DNA of 64,000 bases from an uncultured Clostridia bacterium (GTDB lineage Bacteria; Bacillota; Clostridia; TANB77; CAG-508), in NCBI GenBank assembly GCA_934182605.1, contig CAKPRQ010000006.1, positions 1-64,000 of the forward strand, read 5' to 3'. Shown in pieces: positions 18,567-28,969 of the stretch; the stretch's first letter is position 1; each line of letters begins with the position of its first letter. The position numbers and the translations under genes are program-made. A model generated the notes under the pieces. The model saw only the letters and a program-made list of their open reading frames with translations, was not told the origin of the DNA and ran no database searches.

Positions 18567-19376
18567 ATGGATAAAATTGCAATTATATCAGATATACATG
18601 GAAATTACACTGCTCTACAAGAAGTTTTAAATGATATGAAAGAAAAAAATGTAGATAAACTCATATGTTTAGGAGACTTAGTTACTAAATGTGCTAATCC
18701 TGATTTAGTAATTGATTTAATACGTAAAAAAGCAGATGTAGTAATTAAAGGTAATTGTGATGATTTAATATGCAAAAATACAAACTACTCTTGGTCTAGG
18801 AATAAAATTGGAAAAGAACGTTTAGAATATTTAGATTCTTTACCAGTATCTTATGAATTTTACTTAAGTGGCCATTTAATAAGATTATTTCACGCTTCTC
18901 CATATAGTTTAGAACATGTATATAATCCAATGTTTTCAAATGCTAATACTAGATATAGAGATAAAGAAATAAAATCTCCAGAAGAAATGTTTTTGAATAC
19001 AGAATTCTTAGGTAAAAATAGTGATGAACCTGTTCCAGATATAGTGGGATATGGACATATACACACACCTAATCTGTTTAGATTTAAAAATAAGACTATT
19101 TTTAATCCTGGAAGTGTTGGTGTTCCTATAGAAATGTCTAATACAAATGTAAATGATCCTAATAATAAATTTTCAACTTTAGCTTCTTATATGATTTTAG
19201 AGGGAAAATTAGATTCTAAAGATTTAGATGAAATTTCTTTTAATTTAATAAGAATTCCTTACAACATAGAAAAAGAAATTGAAGATTTAAGAAAAAGTAA
19301 TATGACAAATATAGATACAGTTATTCATAATTTAAAGACAGCCACACCTATTTATGAAGTGATTAATAAAAATTAA
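18567..19376 (+). CDS. YfcE-type metallophosphoesterase
   Basis: 269 residues of the calcineurin-like phosphodiesterase superfamily. Metal ligands are in SDIHGNYTAL (8-17), ICLGDLVTKC (about 33-42), VVIKGNCDD (about 60, the GNHD/GNCD motif), RLFHASPYS and GYGHIHTPN (about 155), then FNPGSVGVP. Relatives hydrolyse phosphodiesters in vitro (YfcE) or cyclic nucleotides; the natural substrate is not predictable here. Start ATG with AAAGGATGA upstream. The next gene follows after 66 nt in the same direction, and an AACAGTAAC remnant of a hairpin element end lies between them. Confidence 0.85.
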   Translation: MDKIAIISDIHGNYTALQEVLNDMKEKNVDKLICLGDLVTKCANPDLVIDLIRKKADVVIKGNCDDLICKNTNYSWSRNKIGKERLEYLDSLPVSYEFYLSGHLIRLFHASPYSLEHVYNPMFSNANTRYRDKEIKSPEEMFLNTEFLGKNSDEPVPDIVGYGHIHTPNLFRFKNKTIFNPGSVGVPIEMSNTNVNDPNNKFSTLASYMILEGKLDSKDLDEISFNLIRIPYNIEKEIEDLRKSNMTNIDTVIHNLKTATPIYEVINKN

Positions 19377-19442
19377 TTTAATAAATATGAACAGTAACTT
19401 AAATTCACAATAATATATTAATAGAAAGGATTATAATTAATT

Positions 19443-20684
19443 ATGAATCTTACGATGAAATATAATAAATGTAAAGATATTTTAGAAAAATATGACCAAA
19501 AACACTTGTTGAGTTTTTACGATATTTTAAATGGTGAGAAAAGAGAATTATTATTAGACCAAATTTTAAGAATAAATTTTGAACAAATTTGCAATTTATA
19601 TAAAAACTCATATATAGAACTTAAGAAACACGATACTATTACACCTCTACCATATGTGGATAAAACTAAACTAAGTAATAAAGAATTTAAATATTATAAC
19701 AAAATAGGAATTGAAGCTATTAAAAGTCACGAATTTGCAGTTATTACTTTAGCTGGTGGTCAAGGAAGTAGACTTGGACATACTGGTCCTAAAGGTACGT
19801 TTGAACTTAAATTAGCTCATACCAAAAAATCTCTTTTTGAAATTTTGTGTGACAGTTTAAAAGTAGTTAATTACTTATATAACATAAGTATTCCATGGTA
19901 TATAATGACTAGCGAAAATAATAATCAAGCTACTATAGATTTTTTTGAAGAAAATAATTATTTTAATTATCCAAATAAAAATATACATTTTTTTACACAA
20001 AACAAACTTCCTGTTGTAAATGAGAATGGAAAATTAATGTTAAACGAGTTATATAGAATAAATGAAGCTTCTAATGGAAATGGAGACATATATAGTTCAA
20101 TTAAGAGAAACAATATAATTGAAGATTTAAAAAAACAAGGAATTAAATGGATTTTTATTTGTGGTATTGATAATGTTTTAGTAAATCCTGTAGACACATT
20201 ATTTTTAGGGTTAACCATTGCTAAGAATTATGAGATAGCATCAAAATCAATATTTAAAGAAGATCCAAATGGAAAAGAAGCGGTGTTTGCAAATAGGAAT
20301 GGTAAACCTTCTATTTTAATGTTAGACGAAATAACTGAAGAAATGAACAATTTAAAAGATTCAGATGATAATTATTTATATAGAGAAACTAACGCATTAT
20401 GCCATTTATATAATATTAATGCTCTTGAAAAATGTACAACTTTAGAACTTCCTTATCACAGAGCATACAAAAAAAATACTTTTGTTAATGAAGAAGGCAT
20501 GAAACAAATTCCAGAATCTCCTAATTCTTTTAAGTTTGAAAAATTTATTTTTGATGCATTTGAACACTTTGATAAAATGTTATTGCTTAGAGTTGCAAAA
20601 AATAAAGAATTTGCTCCTATTAAAGATTTAGAAGGTATGTATGAGGCCACAAAATTGTATGAGAAAGAGAAAAGTAAAATATAA
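19443..20684 (+). CDS. UDP-sugar pyrophosphorylase (UDPGP/UAP family)
   Basis: 413 residues. The nucleotide-binding signature LAGGQGSRLGHTGPKGTFEL (about 102-121) marks the eukaryote-like UDPGP/UDP-GlcNAc pyrophosphorylase family rather than the bacterial GalU or GlmU types. Supporting parts are WYIMTSENNNQATIDFF, PNGNGDIYSSI-like NGNGDIY near 215, WIFICGIDNVLVNPVD near 240 and a uridine-region ETNALCHLYN. It would join UTP and a sugar 1-phosphate (GlcNAc-1-P or Glc-1-P) to make the UDP-sugar for envelope glycans; which sugar is open. Start ATG with AGAAAGGAT upstream. A clear terminator follows at once. Confidence 0.85.
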   Translation: MNLTMKYNKCKDILEKYDQKHLLSFYDILNGEKRELLLDQILRINFEQICNLYKNSYIELKKHDTITPLPYVDKTKLSNKEFKYYNKIGIEAIKSHEFAVITLAGGQGSRLGHTGPKGTFELKLAHTKKSLFEILCDSLKVVNYLYNISIPWYIMTSENNNQATIDFFEENNYFNYPNKNIHFFTQNKLPVVNENGKLMLNELYRINEASNGNGDIYSSIKRNNIIEDLKKQGIKWIFICGIDNVLVNPVDTLFLGLTIAKNYEIASKSIFKEDPNGKEAVFANRNGKPSILMLDEITEEMNNLKDSDDNYLYRETNALCHLYNINALEKCTTLELPYHRAYKKNTFVNEEGMKQIPESPNSFKFEKFIFDAFEHFDKMLLLRVAKNKEFAPIKDLEGMYEATKLYEKEKSKI

Positions 20685-20691
20685 AAAAATA

Positions 20692-20726
20692 TGCCCCAAG
20701 CAAAATTTGCTTGGGCAAATTTTTTC
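20692..20726 (+). terminator. Terminator after UDP-sugar pyrophosphorylase gene
   Basis: GCCCCAAGCAAA pairs with TTTGCTTGGGC and is followed by AAATTTTTTCC. It begins 8 nt after the stop codon. Confidence 0.85.
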
Positions 20727-20875
20727 CTTACCATAACTTACTTTGTATAATTAAATATATTGATTATACTACTCATATCACGTTTTTGCAATCGTTTTGT
20801 ATGTTTTTATCACACTTTTGCAAACTTTTTTTGCAATATTATCACATTTTAGTTATATATGAAGCTACAATAAGA

Positions 20876-21643
20876 TTATAATCTACCATTAAGCCTTTGT
20901 TTTACAACTTCATACATTGTAATTCCGGCAGATACAGAAGCATTAAGAGATGTAACTTTTCCTTTCATAGGAATTTTAATTAAAACATCACAATTTTTCT
21001 TTACCAAATTACTCATACCAAATCCTTCGCTACCTATTACTAAAGCTATTGGTCCTAATAATTTTTCTTCATAATAATAATTTTTTGCATCCATATCTGT
21101 ACCATAAATCCAAAGACCTTTATCTTTTAACTCCTTTATAGCATCATTTAAATTATTTACTCTAGCTATTTTCATATATTGTACTGCTCCTGCTGACGTT
21201 TTACTTACTGTTGCATTTACTAAAGCTCCCCTTCTTTTAGGTATTATTATTCCGTGAACACCTGCTGTTTCAGCAGTTCTTATAATAGAGCCTAAATTAT
21301 GAACATCTTCAATACCATCTAATATTACAATAAAAGGATCTTCATTTTTACTTTTAGCATATTCTAAAATTTCATCAATATCAGAATATTCAAAAGGCGG
21401 AACTACAGCAATAATACCTTGATGATTTTTAGTTTGAGACATTAAATCTAACTTACTTTTATCTACCTCTACAATTACTATTTTTTTAGACTTTGCTAAA
21501 CTTATAATTTGATTAATAGAGCCGTGTTTTTCACCTCGTTGTACAAATATTTTATTAATATCCTTATCTGATTTTAATAACTCAGTAACAGCATTACGTC
21601 CTTCTACAATATCTTGATAATCTTTATTTTGAAAATCTTTCAT
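20876..21643 (-). CDS. rlmB: TrmH-family rRNA 2'-O-methyltransferase RlmB
   Basis: 255 residues. The N-terminal L30e-like substrate-binding part (VEGRNAVTELLKSDKDINKI) is followed by the knotted SPOUT domain: ILDGIEDVHNLGSIIRTAET near 108, PIALVIGSEGFGMSNLV near 195 and MKGKVTSLNASVSAGITMYE near 225 bind S-adenosylmethionine. Family members methylate G2251 of 23S rRNA in the P-loop of the peptidyl transferase centre; assignment to that site is by similarity. Start ATG with AAGGAAGG upstream, 32 nt after lepA. Last gene of the alr-ftsH-lepA run. Confidence 0.9.
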   Translation of the reverse strand: MKDFQNKDYQDIVEGRNAVTELLKSDKDINKIFVQRGEKHGSINQIISLAKSKKIVIVEVDKSKLDLMSQTKNHQGIIAVVPPFEYSDIDEILEYAKSKNEDPFIVILDGIEDVHNLGSIIRTAETAGVHGIIIPKRRGALVNATVSKTSAGAVQYMKIARVNNLNDAIKELKDKGLWIYGTDMDAKNYYYEEKLLGPIALVIGSEGFGMSNLVKKNCDVLIKIPMKGKVTSLNASVSAGITMYEVVKQRLNGRL

Positions 21644-21675
21644 ATTTAATATAAACCTTCCTTATTTCTATTTAA

Positions 21676-23481
21676 TTATTCCTCATCATCTAATTTCAAA
21701 ACTGATAAGAATACTTCTTGTGGTACTTCTACACTACCTATAGAACGCATTCTTTTCTTACCTCTTTTCTGTTTTTCAAGAAGTTTTTTCTTCCTAGTAA
21801 CATCTCCACCATAACACTTAGCTAAAACGTCTTTTCTCATAGCAGAAATAGTTTCTCTTGCTATTATTTTTCCACCTATTACTGCTTGAATTGGTATTTC
21901 AAATAATTGTCTTGGAATTTCTTTCTTTAATTTTTCTATCATTTTTCTACCACGTGTATATGCATTATCTGCATATACTATAAATGATAAGGCATCTACA
22001 GGCTCATTATTTATATGAATATCTAATTTTACTAATTTTGATCTTCTATATTCTTTAAAATTATAATCAAATGAAGCATATCCTTTAGTTTTAGATTTTA
22101 ATGTATCAAAAAAGTCATATATTATTTCATTTAATGGCATTTCATAAATCAATATAACGCGATTTTCGTCTAAATATTTCATATCAATATAATTGCCTCT
22201 ACGTTCTTGACAAACTTTCATTATATTTCCTACATACTCTTTAGGTAACATTATTTCTGCATTTACTATTGGTTCTTCTATAAAAGATACTTCTTGAGCT
22301 TTAGGTAATTCTGTTGGATTATATAAATCTATAACTTCTCCATTAGTTTTATGGACTTTATATATAACAGATGGTGCTGTTGTTATTAATCCCAAATTGA
22401 ATTCTCTATCTAATCTTTCTGTTACAATTTCCATATGTAATAATCCTAGAAAACCACATCTAAATCCAAATCCTAATGCTATTGAAGTTTCTGGCTCATA
22501 TTCTAATGCTGCGTCATTTAATTTTAACTTTTCTAAAGCAGTTTTTAAATTTTCATATTCGCTTCCATCTAATGGATACATACCACAATATACCATAGAA
22601 TTTGCCTTTTTATATCCTGGTAATGGCTCTTTTGCAGGATTTTCTACAGTTGTTATAGTATCACCTACGTGAATTTCAGAAATTGTTTTTACGCTAGCAG
22701 ATATATAACCTACTTCACCTGCATCTAACTTATCTGTAGGAATATATTCACCCGCGCCAAAATATCCTACTTCATTTACTACAAAACGTTTATTTACTGC
22801 CATAAATATTATTTCGTCTCCAACTTTTACAGAGCCTTCTTTTACTCTTACATAACTCAATGCTCCTTTGTAATTGTCATAAAAGGAGTCGAATATTAAA
22901 CACCTTAGAGGCTTATCTATATCTTGCTCTGGCTCTCTAAAATCTGTGACTATTCTTTCTAAAACTTCATCTATATTTAAACCAGTTTTAGCAGAAATGC
23001 AAGGTGCATCTTCTGCAGGTATACCAATAACATCTTCAATCTCTTTTTTTACTTCCTCAGGTCTTGCATTAGGTAGGTCTACTTTATTTATAACTGGCAT
23101 TATATCTAAATTATTTTCCATAGCTAAATAAACATTAGCTAAAGTTTGTGCTTCTATCCCTTGGCTCGCATCTACTACTAAAATAGCACCTTCACAAGCA
23201 GCTAAACTTTTAGAAACTTCATAATTAAAATCAACGTGACCTGGAGTGTCTATTAAATTTAATATATACTCTTTGCCATCTTTTGCAGTATATTTCATAC
23301 GCACAGCTTGTGCTTTTATCGTAATACCTCTTTCACGTTCAATATCCATATTATCAAGAACTTGGCTTTCCATTTCTCTTTCTGATAATACTCCTGTTTT
23401 TTCTATTAATCTATCTGCTAAAGTAGACTTTCCGTGGTCTATGTGTGCTATTATACTAAAATTTCTAATATTTTTTTTCAT
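21676..23481 (-). CDS. lepA: Elongation factor 4 (LepA)
   Basis: 601 residues, normal length. Ribosome-associated GTPase of the EF-G family that lacks EF-G domain IV and acts in initiation and back-translocation under stress. G1 AHIDHGKSTL (12-21), G2 region RERGITIKAQA, G3 DTPGHVDF, G4 NKVDLP and the C-terminal EF4 domain (CYGGDVTRKKKLLEKQKRGK) are all present. Start ATG with AAGGAA upstream. It lies between ftsH (55 nt) and rlmB. Confidence 0.97.
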   Translation of the reverse strand: MKKNIRNFSIIAHIDHGKSTLADRLIEKTGVLSEREMESQVLDNMDIERERGITIKAQAVRMKYTAKDGKEYILNLIDTPGHVDFNYEVSKSLAACEGAILVVDASQGIEAQTLANVYLAMENNLDIMPVINKVDLPNARPEEVKKEIEDVIGIPAEDAPCISAKTGLNIDEVLERIVTDFREPEQDIDKPLRCLIFDSFYDNYKGALSYVRVKEGSVKVGDEIIFMAVNKRFVVNEVGYFGAGEYIPTDKLDAGEVGYISASVKTISEIHVGDTITTVENPAKEPLPGYKKANSMVYCGMYPLDGSEYENLKTALEKLKLNDAALEYEPETSIALGFGFRCGFLGLLHMEIVTERLDREFNLGLITTAPSVIYKVHKTNGEVIDLYNPTELPKAQEVSFIEEPIVNAEIMLPKEYVGNIMKVCQERRGNYIDMKYLDENRVILIYEMPLNEIIYDFFDTLKSKTKGYASFDYNFKEYRRSKLVKLDIHINNEPVDALSFIVYADNAYTRGRKMIEKLKKEIPRQLFEIPIQAVIGGKIIARETISAMRKDVLAKCYGGDVTRKKKLLEKQKRGKKRMRSIGSVEVPQEVFLSVLKLDDEE

Positions 23482-23535
23482 ATATTAAATATTCCTTTTT
23501 TATAATTATTTATTATTTTAAATATAAAATAATTA

Positions 23536-25362
23536 CTATAAATTATTCTCTCTATTTACAAAAAAGCTTTCAAATTCTTCTCCTGAAATCTTTTCCTTTT
23601 CAATTAAAGTTTGAGCAACAGCGTGAAGTATATCCATATTTTCTAATAATATTTTTTGTGCAGCTACGTATGCTAAACTTACCATTTTCTTAACTTCTTC
23701 ACCTATTACATTTTCAATATCTTCGCCCATCATTAAATCTTCATAAGGTTCATCCTTCTTTAATGATATTGGGCCTATTTTTTCATCCATTCCATAAACT
23801 GTAATCATATCACGTGCTATTTTTGTTGCTACTTCTATATCATTGCTTGCACCTGTTGATATATCATCTAATGCTACTTTTTCTCCTGCTCTACCACCTA
23901 GTAATGTAACAAGTCTTTCTTCCATTTCACGTTTTGAAATATAATATTTGTCCTCTATAGTTTTATACATTGTGTAACCACCTGCTACACCTCTTGGTAT
24001 TATAGATACTTCTTTTACATCTTCTGCTGTTTCTAAGAATTTACTTACTATTGCATGGCCTGCTTCATGATATGCTGTTAATTTTTTATCTTTATCTGAA
24101 ATTACTCTACTATTTTTCTCTATACCTACTGTTACTTTTTTTACAGCATTTTCTATATCTATTTGCTCTATAGCTTGATGTCCATACCTTGTTGCTAATA
24201 TAGCAGCTTCGTTTAAAATATTGCTTAATTCTGCTCCTGTAAATCCTGCTGTATCTCCTGCAATTTCTTTTAAATCGATGTTTGGTGCTAATGTTTTACC
24301 TTTAGCATGTATTTTTAAAATTGCTTCTCTTCCCTTAATATCTGGAGAAGCTACCGTTATTTGTCTATCAAACCTACCAGGTCTTAATAATGCTTTATCT
24401 AACATTTCAGGTCTATTTGTAGCTGCTAAAACTATAATAGTCTCATTAGTTTCAAATCCGTCCATTTCAACTAATAATTGGTTTAAAGTTTGGTTATTTT
24501 CTGTCTCAGCACCACCGCCACTAGTTCTTCTAGCACCTATTGCATCTATCTCATCTATAAATATTATACATGGTGCAATTTTTTTAGCTCTTTCAAATAA
24601 TTTTCTAACTCTAGAAGCACCTAATCCTGCAAACATTTCAATAAATTCAGAACCACTCATTGAAATAAATGGCACACTGGCCTCACCAGCTATAGCTTTT
24701 GCTATAAGTGTTTTTCCTGTACCTGGTTTACCACATAATAACACACCTCTAGGTATTTTAGCTCCCATTCTTTTATATTTATCAGGTTTCTTTAGGAAAT
24801 CTACAATTTCTTGTAACTCTTCTTTTTCCTCGTCAAGGCCTGCTACATCTGCAAAAGTAACATTTGTTCTATTATCAGTATCTGGGCTATAAACTTTACC
24901 TTTATCTCCTAACCCTTGCATTTTAAATAACATTACAATTAAAGCTATTAATAATAATGTTGGTAACATTGAGAAAAGTGTACCTGAAAAAGTAACAATA
25001 GGATTTATACTCTTTTGTTCAAGATTAATTTCTTTACCCTCTTGTACTTTTTGATTAATTAATTCCATAAAAGCTTCTGTACTAGGAATTATAGTAGTAT
25101 GTTCACCTTCCTCTTCTTCACCTACTAAAGTTACTTTAAGAGTAGTACTACCAACTGTCATTTCGATTTTTTCGATTTCATTATTATCAATCATTTTAAT
25201 TAATTCAGTATATGCAATTTCTTTTTCTTCGCTGTTTTTATTATTATTAATACTAAATATAATAATAACTGATAATAATAAAATCGCAACAATTCCTAAA
25301 ATAATATAATACATTTTATTCTTTTTATCTTTTTTAGAATTATTATTATTTTTATTTTCCAT
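23536..25362 (-). CDS. ftsH: ATP-dependent zinc metalloprotease FtsH
   Basis: 608 residues. Membrane-bound AAA+ protease degrading misfolded membrane proteins. Transmembrane helices at about 17-38 and 110-132 bracket an outer domain of about 70 residues. Walker A LLCGKPGTGKTL near 210, Walker B IIFIDEIDA near 268, second-region-of-homology ATNRPEMLDKALLRPGRFDR, and zinc site HEAGH near 425 with a later Glu/Asp in the DISTGASNDIEVAT region. Start ATG with AAAGGAT upstream. The gene lies directly after the DUF1189 membrane protein gene (33 nt), which may assist or be a client. Confidence 0.97.
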   Translation of the reverse strand: MENKNNNNSKKDKKNKMYYIILGIVAILLLSVIIIFSINNNKNSEEKEIAYTELIKMIDNNEIEKIEMTVGSTTLKVTLVGEEEEGEHTTIIPSTEAFMELINQKVQEGKEINLEQKSINPIVTFSGTLFSMLPTLLLIALIVMLFKMQGLGDKGKVYSPDTDNRTNVTFADVAGLDEEKEELQEIVDFLKKPDKYKRMGAKIPRGVLLCGKPGTGKTLIAKAIAGEASVPFISMSGSEFIEMFAGLGASRVRKLFERAKKIAPCIIFIDEIDAIGARRTSGGGAETENNQTLNQLLVEMDGFETNETIIVLAATNRPEMLDKALLRPGRFDRQITVASPDIKGREAILKIHAKGKTLAPNIDLKEIAGDTAGFTGAELSNILNEAAILATRYGHQAIEQIDIENAVKKVTVGIEKNSRVISDKDKKLTAYHEAGHAIVSKFLETAEDVKEVSIIPRGVAGGYTMYKTIEDKYYISKREMEERLVTLLGGRAGEKVALDDISTGASNDIEVATKIARDMITVYGMDEKIGPISLKKDEPYEDLMMGEDIENVIGEEVKKMVSLAYVAAQKILLENMDILHAVAQTLIEKEKISGEEFESFFVNRENNL

Positions 25363-25395
25363 TTTAAAATTCTATCCTTTCTTTAAAATAATATA

Positions 25396-26397
25396 TTACG
25401 CATTATTTGGTTCGGCACCAGGTGCTTCTTTTCCCTTTTTATTCTTTTCTTCCTTCTTTCTCTTTTCTTGTTTTTGTTTTTCCACTTCATCATTAGTAAT
25501 GATTTCTTCACTATCATCTACATTTTCTATTTTTACTTCTCCAATTAATCCAATTTCTTGTTTTGCTAAATCATTTTTTATTATTAATATAGCAGTTATT
25601 ACATAAATATATGAAATTATATCATACATTATTGAGAAGTATTGTATTGTAAATCCTGTAAACGTATTTACAAAAACATAGATTAATTGTAACAACAATG
25701 GCAATGTTAATGCATATACAGATATTTTTATACAATTACTATATCTTAAGGTTACTTTATATATTTTAGATATTAAAAATGCTAAAATAGATAATATTAC
25801 TACATCTATAAATAACATTACAGTATAAGTTAAAAGTATAAATACAAACAAGAATAAATACATGGAAATATATACTTTATAACTTCCGCTTCCACTAAAA
25901 TTATTTAATATGTCTTGTTTATTAAATGTATCTACTCCAAGACTATTATCTAATTGATTATATTCATATATTGAATATGCAGTTAGTGCTGCAGTTTTTA
26001 CAATTAATTTATCTGAAAAAACAAGTATTGAAGTAGCGTGCCCTTTTTGCTCTTCTATATACTTATTCTTTTCTTCTTCTGTTGCATTGGTGTCAACTAG
26101 AAGTACAGCGTCTAAATCTTTATCTTCTAAGTATATTGGTTCGTCTGAATCTACAGTTAATTTTCCTTCACTATAGGTTAAATTTGGAAATTCATTTTTA
26201 AAATAATCCATTCCATTATTAAAGGTATTTATTATTGGTACTACTAATGAAAAAGTTATTATTATTGAAAATAATATCAGTAGTATAGCTACATATTTAA
26301 ATACATTAAAGGAATTATTAAAAGCAAATTCTTTATATTTTTCAAAATTAGTTATTGCATACCAAAAACTTTTAAAAAATCCTATCTTTTTATCCAT
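25396..26397 (-). CDS. DUF1189-family membrane protein
   Basis: 333 residues. The N-terminus FFKSFWYAITNFEKYKEFAF with a following helix (YVAILLILFSIIITFSLVVP), an outer domain of about 110 residues, then four or five hydrophobic segments from about 175 (MYLFLFVFILLTYTVMLFI, VVILSILAFLISKI, LTLPLLLQLIYVFVN, IISYIYVITAILII) match the DUF1189 family of Firmicutes. The last 50 residues are highly charged (KQKQEKRKKEEKNKKGKE) and cytoplasmic. Function unknown. Start ATG 26397 uses the AAGGGAG that lies over the end of alr, so it is tightly coupled to alr; ftsH follows. Confidence 0.75.
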   Translation of the reverse strand: MDKKIGFFKSFWYAITNFEKYKEFAFNNSFNVFKYVAILLILFSIIITFSLVVPIINTFNNGMDYFKNEFPNLTYSEGKLTVDSDEPIYLEDKDLDAVLLVDTNATEEEKNKYIEEQKGHATSILVFSDKLIVKTAALTAYSIYEYNQLDNSLGVDTFNKQDILNNFSGSGSYKVYISMYLFLFVFILLTYTVMLFIDVVILSILAFLISKIYKVTLRYSNCIKISVYALTLPLLLQLIYVFVNTFTGFTIQYFSIMYDIISYIYVITAILIIKNDLAKQEIGLIGEVKIENVDDSEEIITNDEVEKQKQEKRKKEEKNKKGKEAPGAEPNNA

Positions 26398-26399
26398 TT

Positions 26400-27512
26400 T
26401 TAAATATACTCCCTTCTTATTTTAGAATCAATATACATAATTTTAGTATCTATAAAAACTTCATCACCTATATTTATATCATCATTCCCCACATCTACAA
26501 CTATATTATACATCCCTATTCTTCCTAATGCCTTATATTTTTTATCCTTAATTCTTACATAAAAACTATTATCTCTAAAGATATTTTTTACATCATTATA
26601 TATATATCTTAAATGATCTATCATTCTAAAACAGTCATCTTTAGTTGTCATTATAATTCCATCTTGATAACCAACTGGTAAGATTGCAACTTTCATTTCT
26701 TTTTTTGTCTTATACGTATTAGAATACCCAATATTAAAATTTTTAGGCAATTTTTTTACTTCGCTTACTTTAGTTTTCAAAATCCCTATTTTCTTCAACC
26801 CATATATATTAGGAATTATAATTCTTCCCGAAAAAGCTGAGCCAATTCTTACTGCATTTAATCTCATATATGGATATTTTAAAAAAGCTGAAGTGTTACA
26901 AATATGAAGCATTCCAGTATCTATTTTGTTCAATTGCAAATTTTCTACTACATCTAAAAATCTCTCATACTGCGTGCTTGTCCACTTTGAATCTTTAGAA
27001 TAACTCTCAGAAAAGTGTGAAAAAGTTCCTATAATTTCCACATTTTCAACTCCACTAATAGCTTCTACTATTTTTAAAGGTTCATTATAAACAAAACCAT
27101 ATCTGCCAAATCCAGTATCTATTTTTAAGTGAACTTTTACTTTCATATTTCTAGTTTTTGCTTCCATATCCACAGCTTCTAAAACTTCTTTTGAACCTAC
27201 TGTTAAGATAATATCATTATCTATTAGATTCCTGATATCTTCCTCTACACCTGTAGAAGAAAGCATTAAAATTTTAGATTTTATATTATTTTGTCTCAAT
27301 TCTAATGCTTCTTCTACTGTAGCAACAGCCAAAAATTCTATACCTTGTTCAATTAAAACTTTAGAAATTTCTACTAACCCCAAACCATAAGCATTTCCTT
27401 TTACAACTGCGATTATTTCTGGGGATTTCAAACCCTCTTCAACTTTATTCAATTTCTTTATTACATTTATATTATGTAATAAATCTTCTTTATTTATTTC
27501 TAATACTTTCAT
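26400..27512 (-). CDS. alr: Alanine racemase, divergent
   Basis: 370 residues; interconverts L- and D-alanine for peptidoglycan. PLP-binding lysine is in EIIAVVKGNAYGLG (about 31-44). The second catalytic residue, Tyr, fits IGYSNTY with LPVGYQDG after it. HLKIDTGFGRYGF and LHICNTSAFLKYP also agree. The usual GRV(C)MDQ loop is changed to GRIGMYNIVVDV, and a stretch RMIDHLRYIYNDVKNIFRDN is unusual, so kinetics or substrate (serine?) could differ. Start ATG with AGGAGA 7 nt upstream. Between cysS and DUF1189 in one direction. Confidence 0.87.
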   Translation of the reverse strand: MKVLEINKEDLLHNINVIKKLNKVEEGLKSPEIIAVVKGNAYGLGLVEISKVLIEQGIEFLAVATVEEALELRQNNIKSKILMLSSTGVEEDIRNLIDNDIILTVGSKEVLEAVDMEAKTRNMKVKVHLKIDTGFGRYGFVYNEPLKIVEAISGVENVEIIGTFSHFSESYSKDSKWTSTQYERFLDVVENLQLNKIDTGMLHICNTSAFLKYPYMRLNAVRIGSAFSGRIIIPNIYGLKKIGILKTKVSEVKKLPKNFNIGYSNTYKTKKEMKVAILPVGYQDGIIMTTKDDCFRMIDHLRYIYNDVKNIFRDNSFYVRIKDKKYKALGRIGMYNIVVDVGNDDINIGDEVFIDTKIMYIDSKIRREYI

Positions 27513-27552
27513 TATTATATTCTCCTAATTATTAGAAAATATTATATTATAA

Positions 27553-28935
27553 TTAATTCTTTTCTACTATCATAGCATCTTTTGTATCTTTTACTGTATA
27601 GCCCTTAGAAATTATTTCATCTCTTAATCTATCTGATTCTATCCAATTTTTGTTTTTTCTTGCTTCTTTTCTTAAATTTATTAATTCTACTATTTCTTCT
27701 GGTAATTCTATATTTTTATCAATTTTATCTATTTCTAAACCTAATACTTTATCAAATTCTAATATAAGCTCTGCATATTCTTTAGACTTTGTTGGATTTT
27801 TTATTACTTCCCATACTATTCCCATAGCCATTGGTATATTTAAGTCATCATTTATTGCTTCCAGAAACTTATTTTTACAATCTAATATTTCTAAAGGATT
27901 TGCTTTCTCTGTTCCATTTAAATGTCTTTGATATCCTTCTTTTAATCTACTTAAAGCTATTTTAGCACCTTCTACATTTTCAAATGTAAAGTTTAATTTA
28001 TTTCTATAATGAGAAGAATAACAAAACATTTTATAATCTAATGGCGATATTTGCCTTTTTTCTAAATCGTCTAAAGTATAAGTATTTCCTAAACTTTTAG
28101 ACATTTTTCCATTATCTATAGTTATAAATTCACAATGCATCCAATAATGTGCTGGTATTTTTCCTGTTGCACCTTTACATTGTGCGATCTCATTTTCATG
28201 ATGAGTAGGTATATGGTCTATCCCACCTGTATGGATATCAAATATTTCTCCTAAATATTTTCTGCTCATCGTTGAACACTCTATGTGCCAACCTGGATAA
28301 CATAATCCCCAAGGAGTTTCCCATTTCATAATATGCTCTTTTGGAGCTTTTATAAATAGAGCAAAATCGTATGGATTTCTTTTTTCAGGATCCACATCAA
28401 CTCTTGCACCTGCTATTTGTTCTTCTATATTTCTATTTGATAATTCTGGATACTTATTTAATTTAGAAATATCAAAATATATACCTTTGCTTGTTTCATA
28501 TGCATATCCATTTTTTAAAATTTCTTCTACATATGAAATCATTTCTTTTATATTATCTGTAGCTTTACATATTATTTCCGGTTTGTCTATATTTAATCTT
28601 CCCAAATCTCTTAAGAAACATTTTGTATAATATTCTGCTATTTCATATGGATTTTTATTTTCTCTTTTAGATGCTTTAAGCATCTTATCCTCACCTTCAT
28701 CCGCATCAGATTCTAAGTGTCCTACATCTGTAATATTCATTACATGCTTTAATCCATAGCCATTATATTTTAAAATTCTTCTTAATGTATCCATAAAAAT
28801 ATATGCTCTTAAATTCCCTATATGGGCATAATTATATACTGTTGGACCACATGTATATATTTTAACCTCAGATTCATCTATGGGTTTAAATTCATCTTTT
28901 TTATGAGTTAATGTATTATACAATTTAAGTTCCAC
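27553..28935 (-). CDS. cysS: Cysteinyl-tRNA synthetase
   Basis: About 460 residues; charges tRNA-Cys. Class I signature TCGPTVYNYAHIGNLRAYIF (HIGH-type) and GKMSKSLGN (KMSKS) are present, as are the zinc ligands (first Cys of TCGPT, then WHIECS and HENE). I start it at GTG 28935 (VELKLYNTL, matching family N-termini, AAGGAG 12 nt upstream). A longer frame runs back to TTG 28983 but would encode part of hairpin element E5, so I reject it. It precedes alr. Confidence 0.93.
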   Translation of the reverse strand: MELKLYNTLTHKKDEFKPIDESEVKIYTCGPTVYNYAHIGNLRAYIFMDTLRRILKYNGYGLKHVMNITDVGHLESDADEGEDKMLKASKRENKNPYEIAEYYTKCFLRDLGRLNIDKPEIICKATDNIKEMISYVEEILKNGYAYETSKGIYFDISKLNKYPELSNRNIEEQIAGARVDVDPEKRNPYDFALFIKAPKEHIMKWETPWGLCYPGWHIECSTMSRKYLGEIFDIHTGGIDHIPTHHENEIAQCKGATGKIPAHYWMHCEFITIDNGKMSKSLGNTYTLDDLEKRQISPLDYKMFCYSSHYRNKLNFTFENVEGAKIALSRLKEGYQRHLNGTEKANPLEILDCKNKFLEAINDDLNIPMAMGIVWEVIKNPTKSKEYAELILEFDKVLGLEIDKIDKNIELPEEIVELINLRKEARKNKNWIESDRLRDEIISKGYTVKDTKDAMIVEKN

Positions 28936-28969
28936 TTTTTTATAAAACTCCTTTCTATAAATAAATATT

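Noticed and set aside
24221..24892. 223-residue plus-strand ORF opposite ftsH
   Set aside because: Antisense shadow of a well-conserved gene; no ribosome binding site or promoter, and hydrophobic composition follows from the complementary codons.
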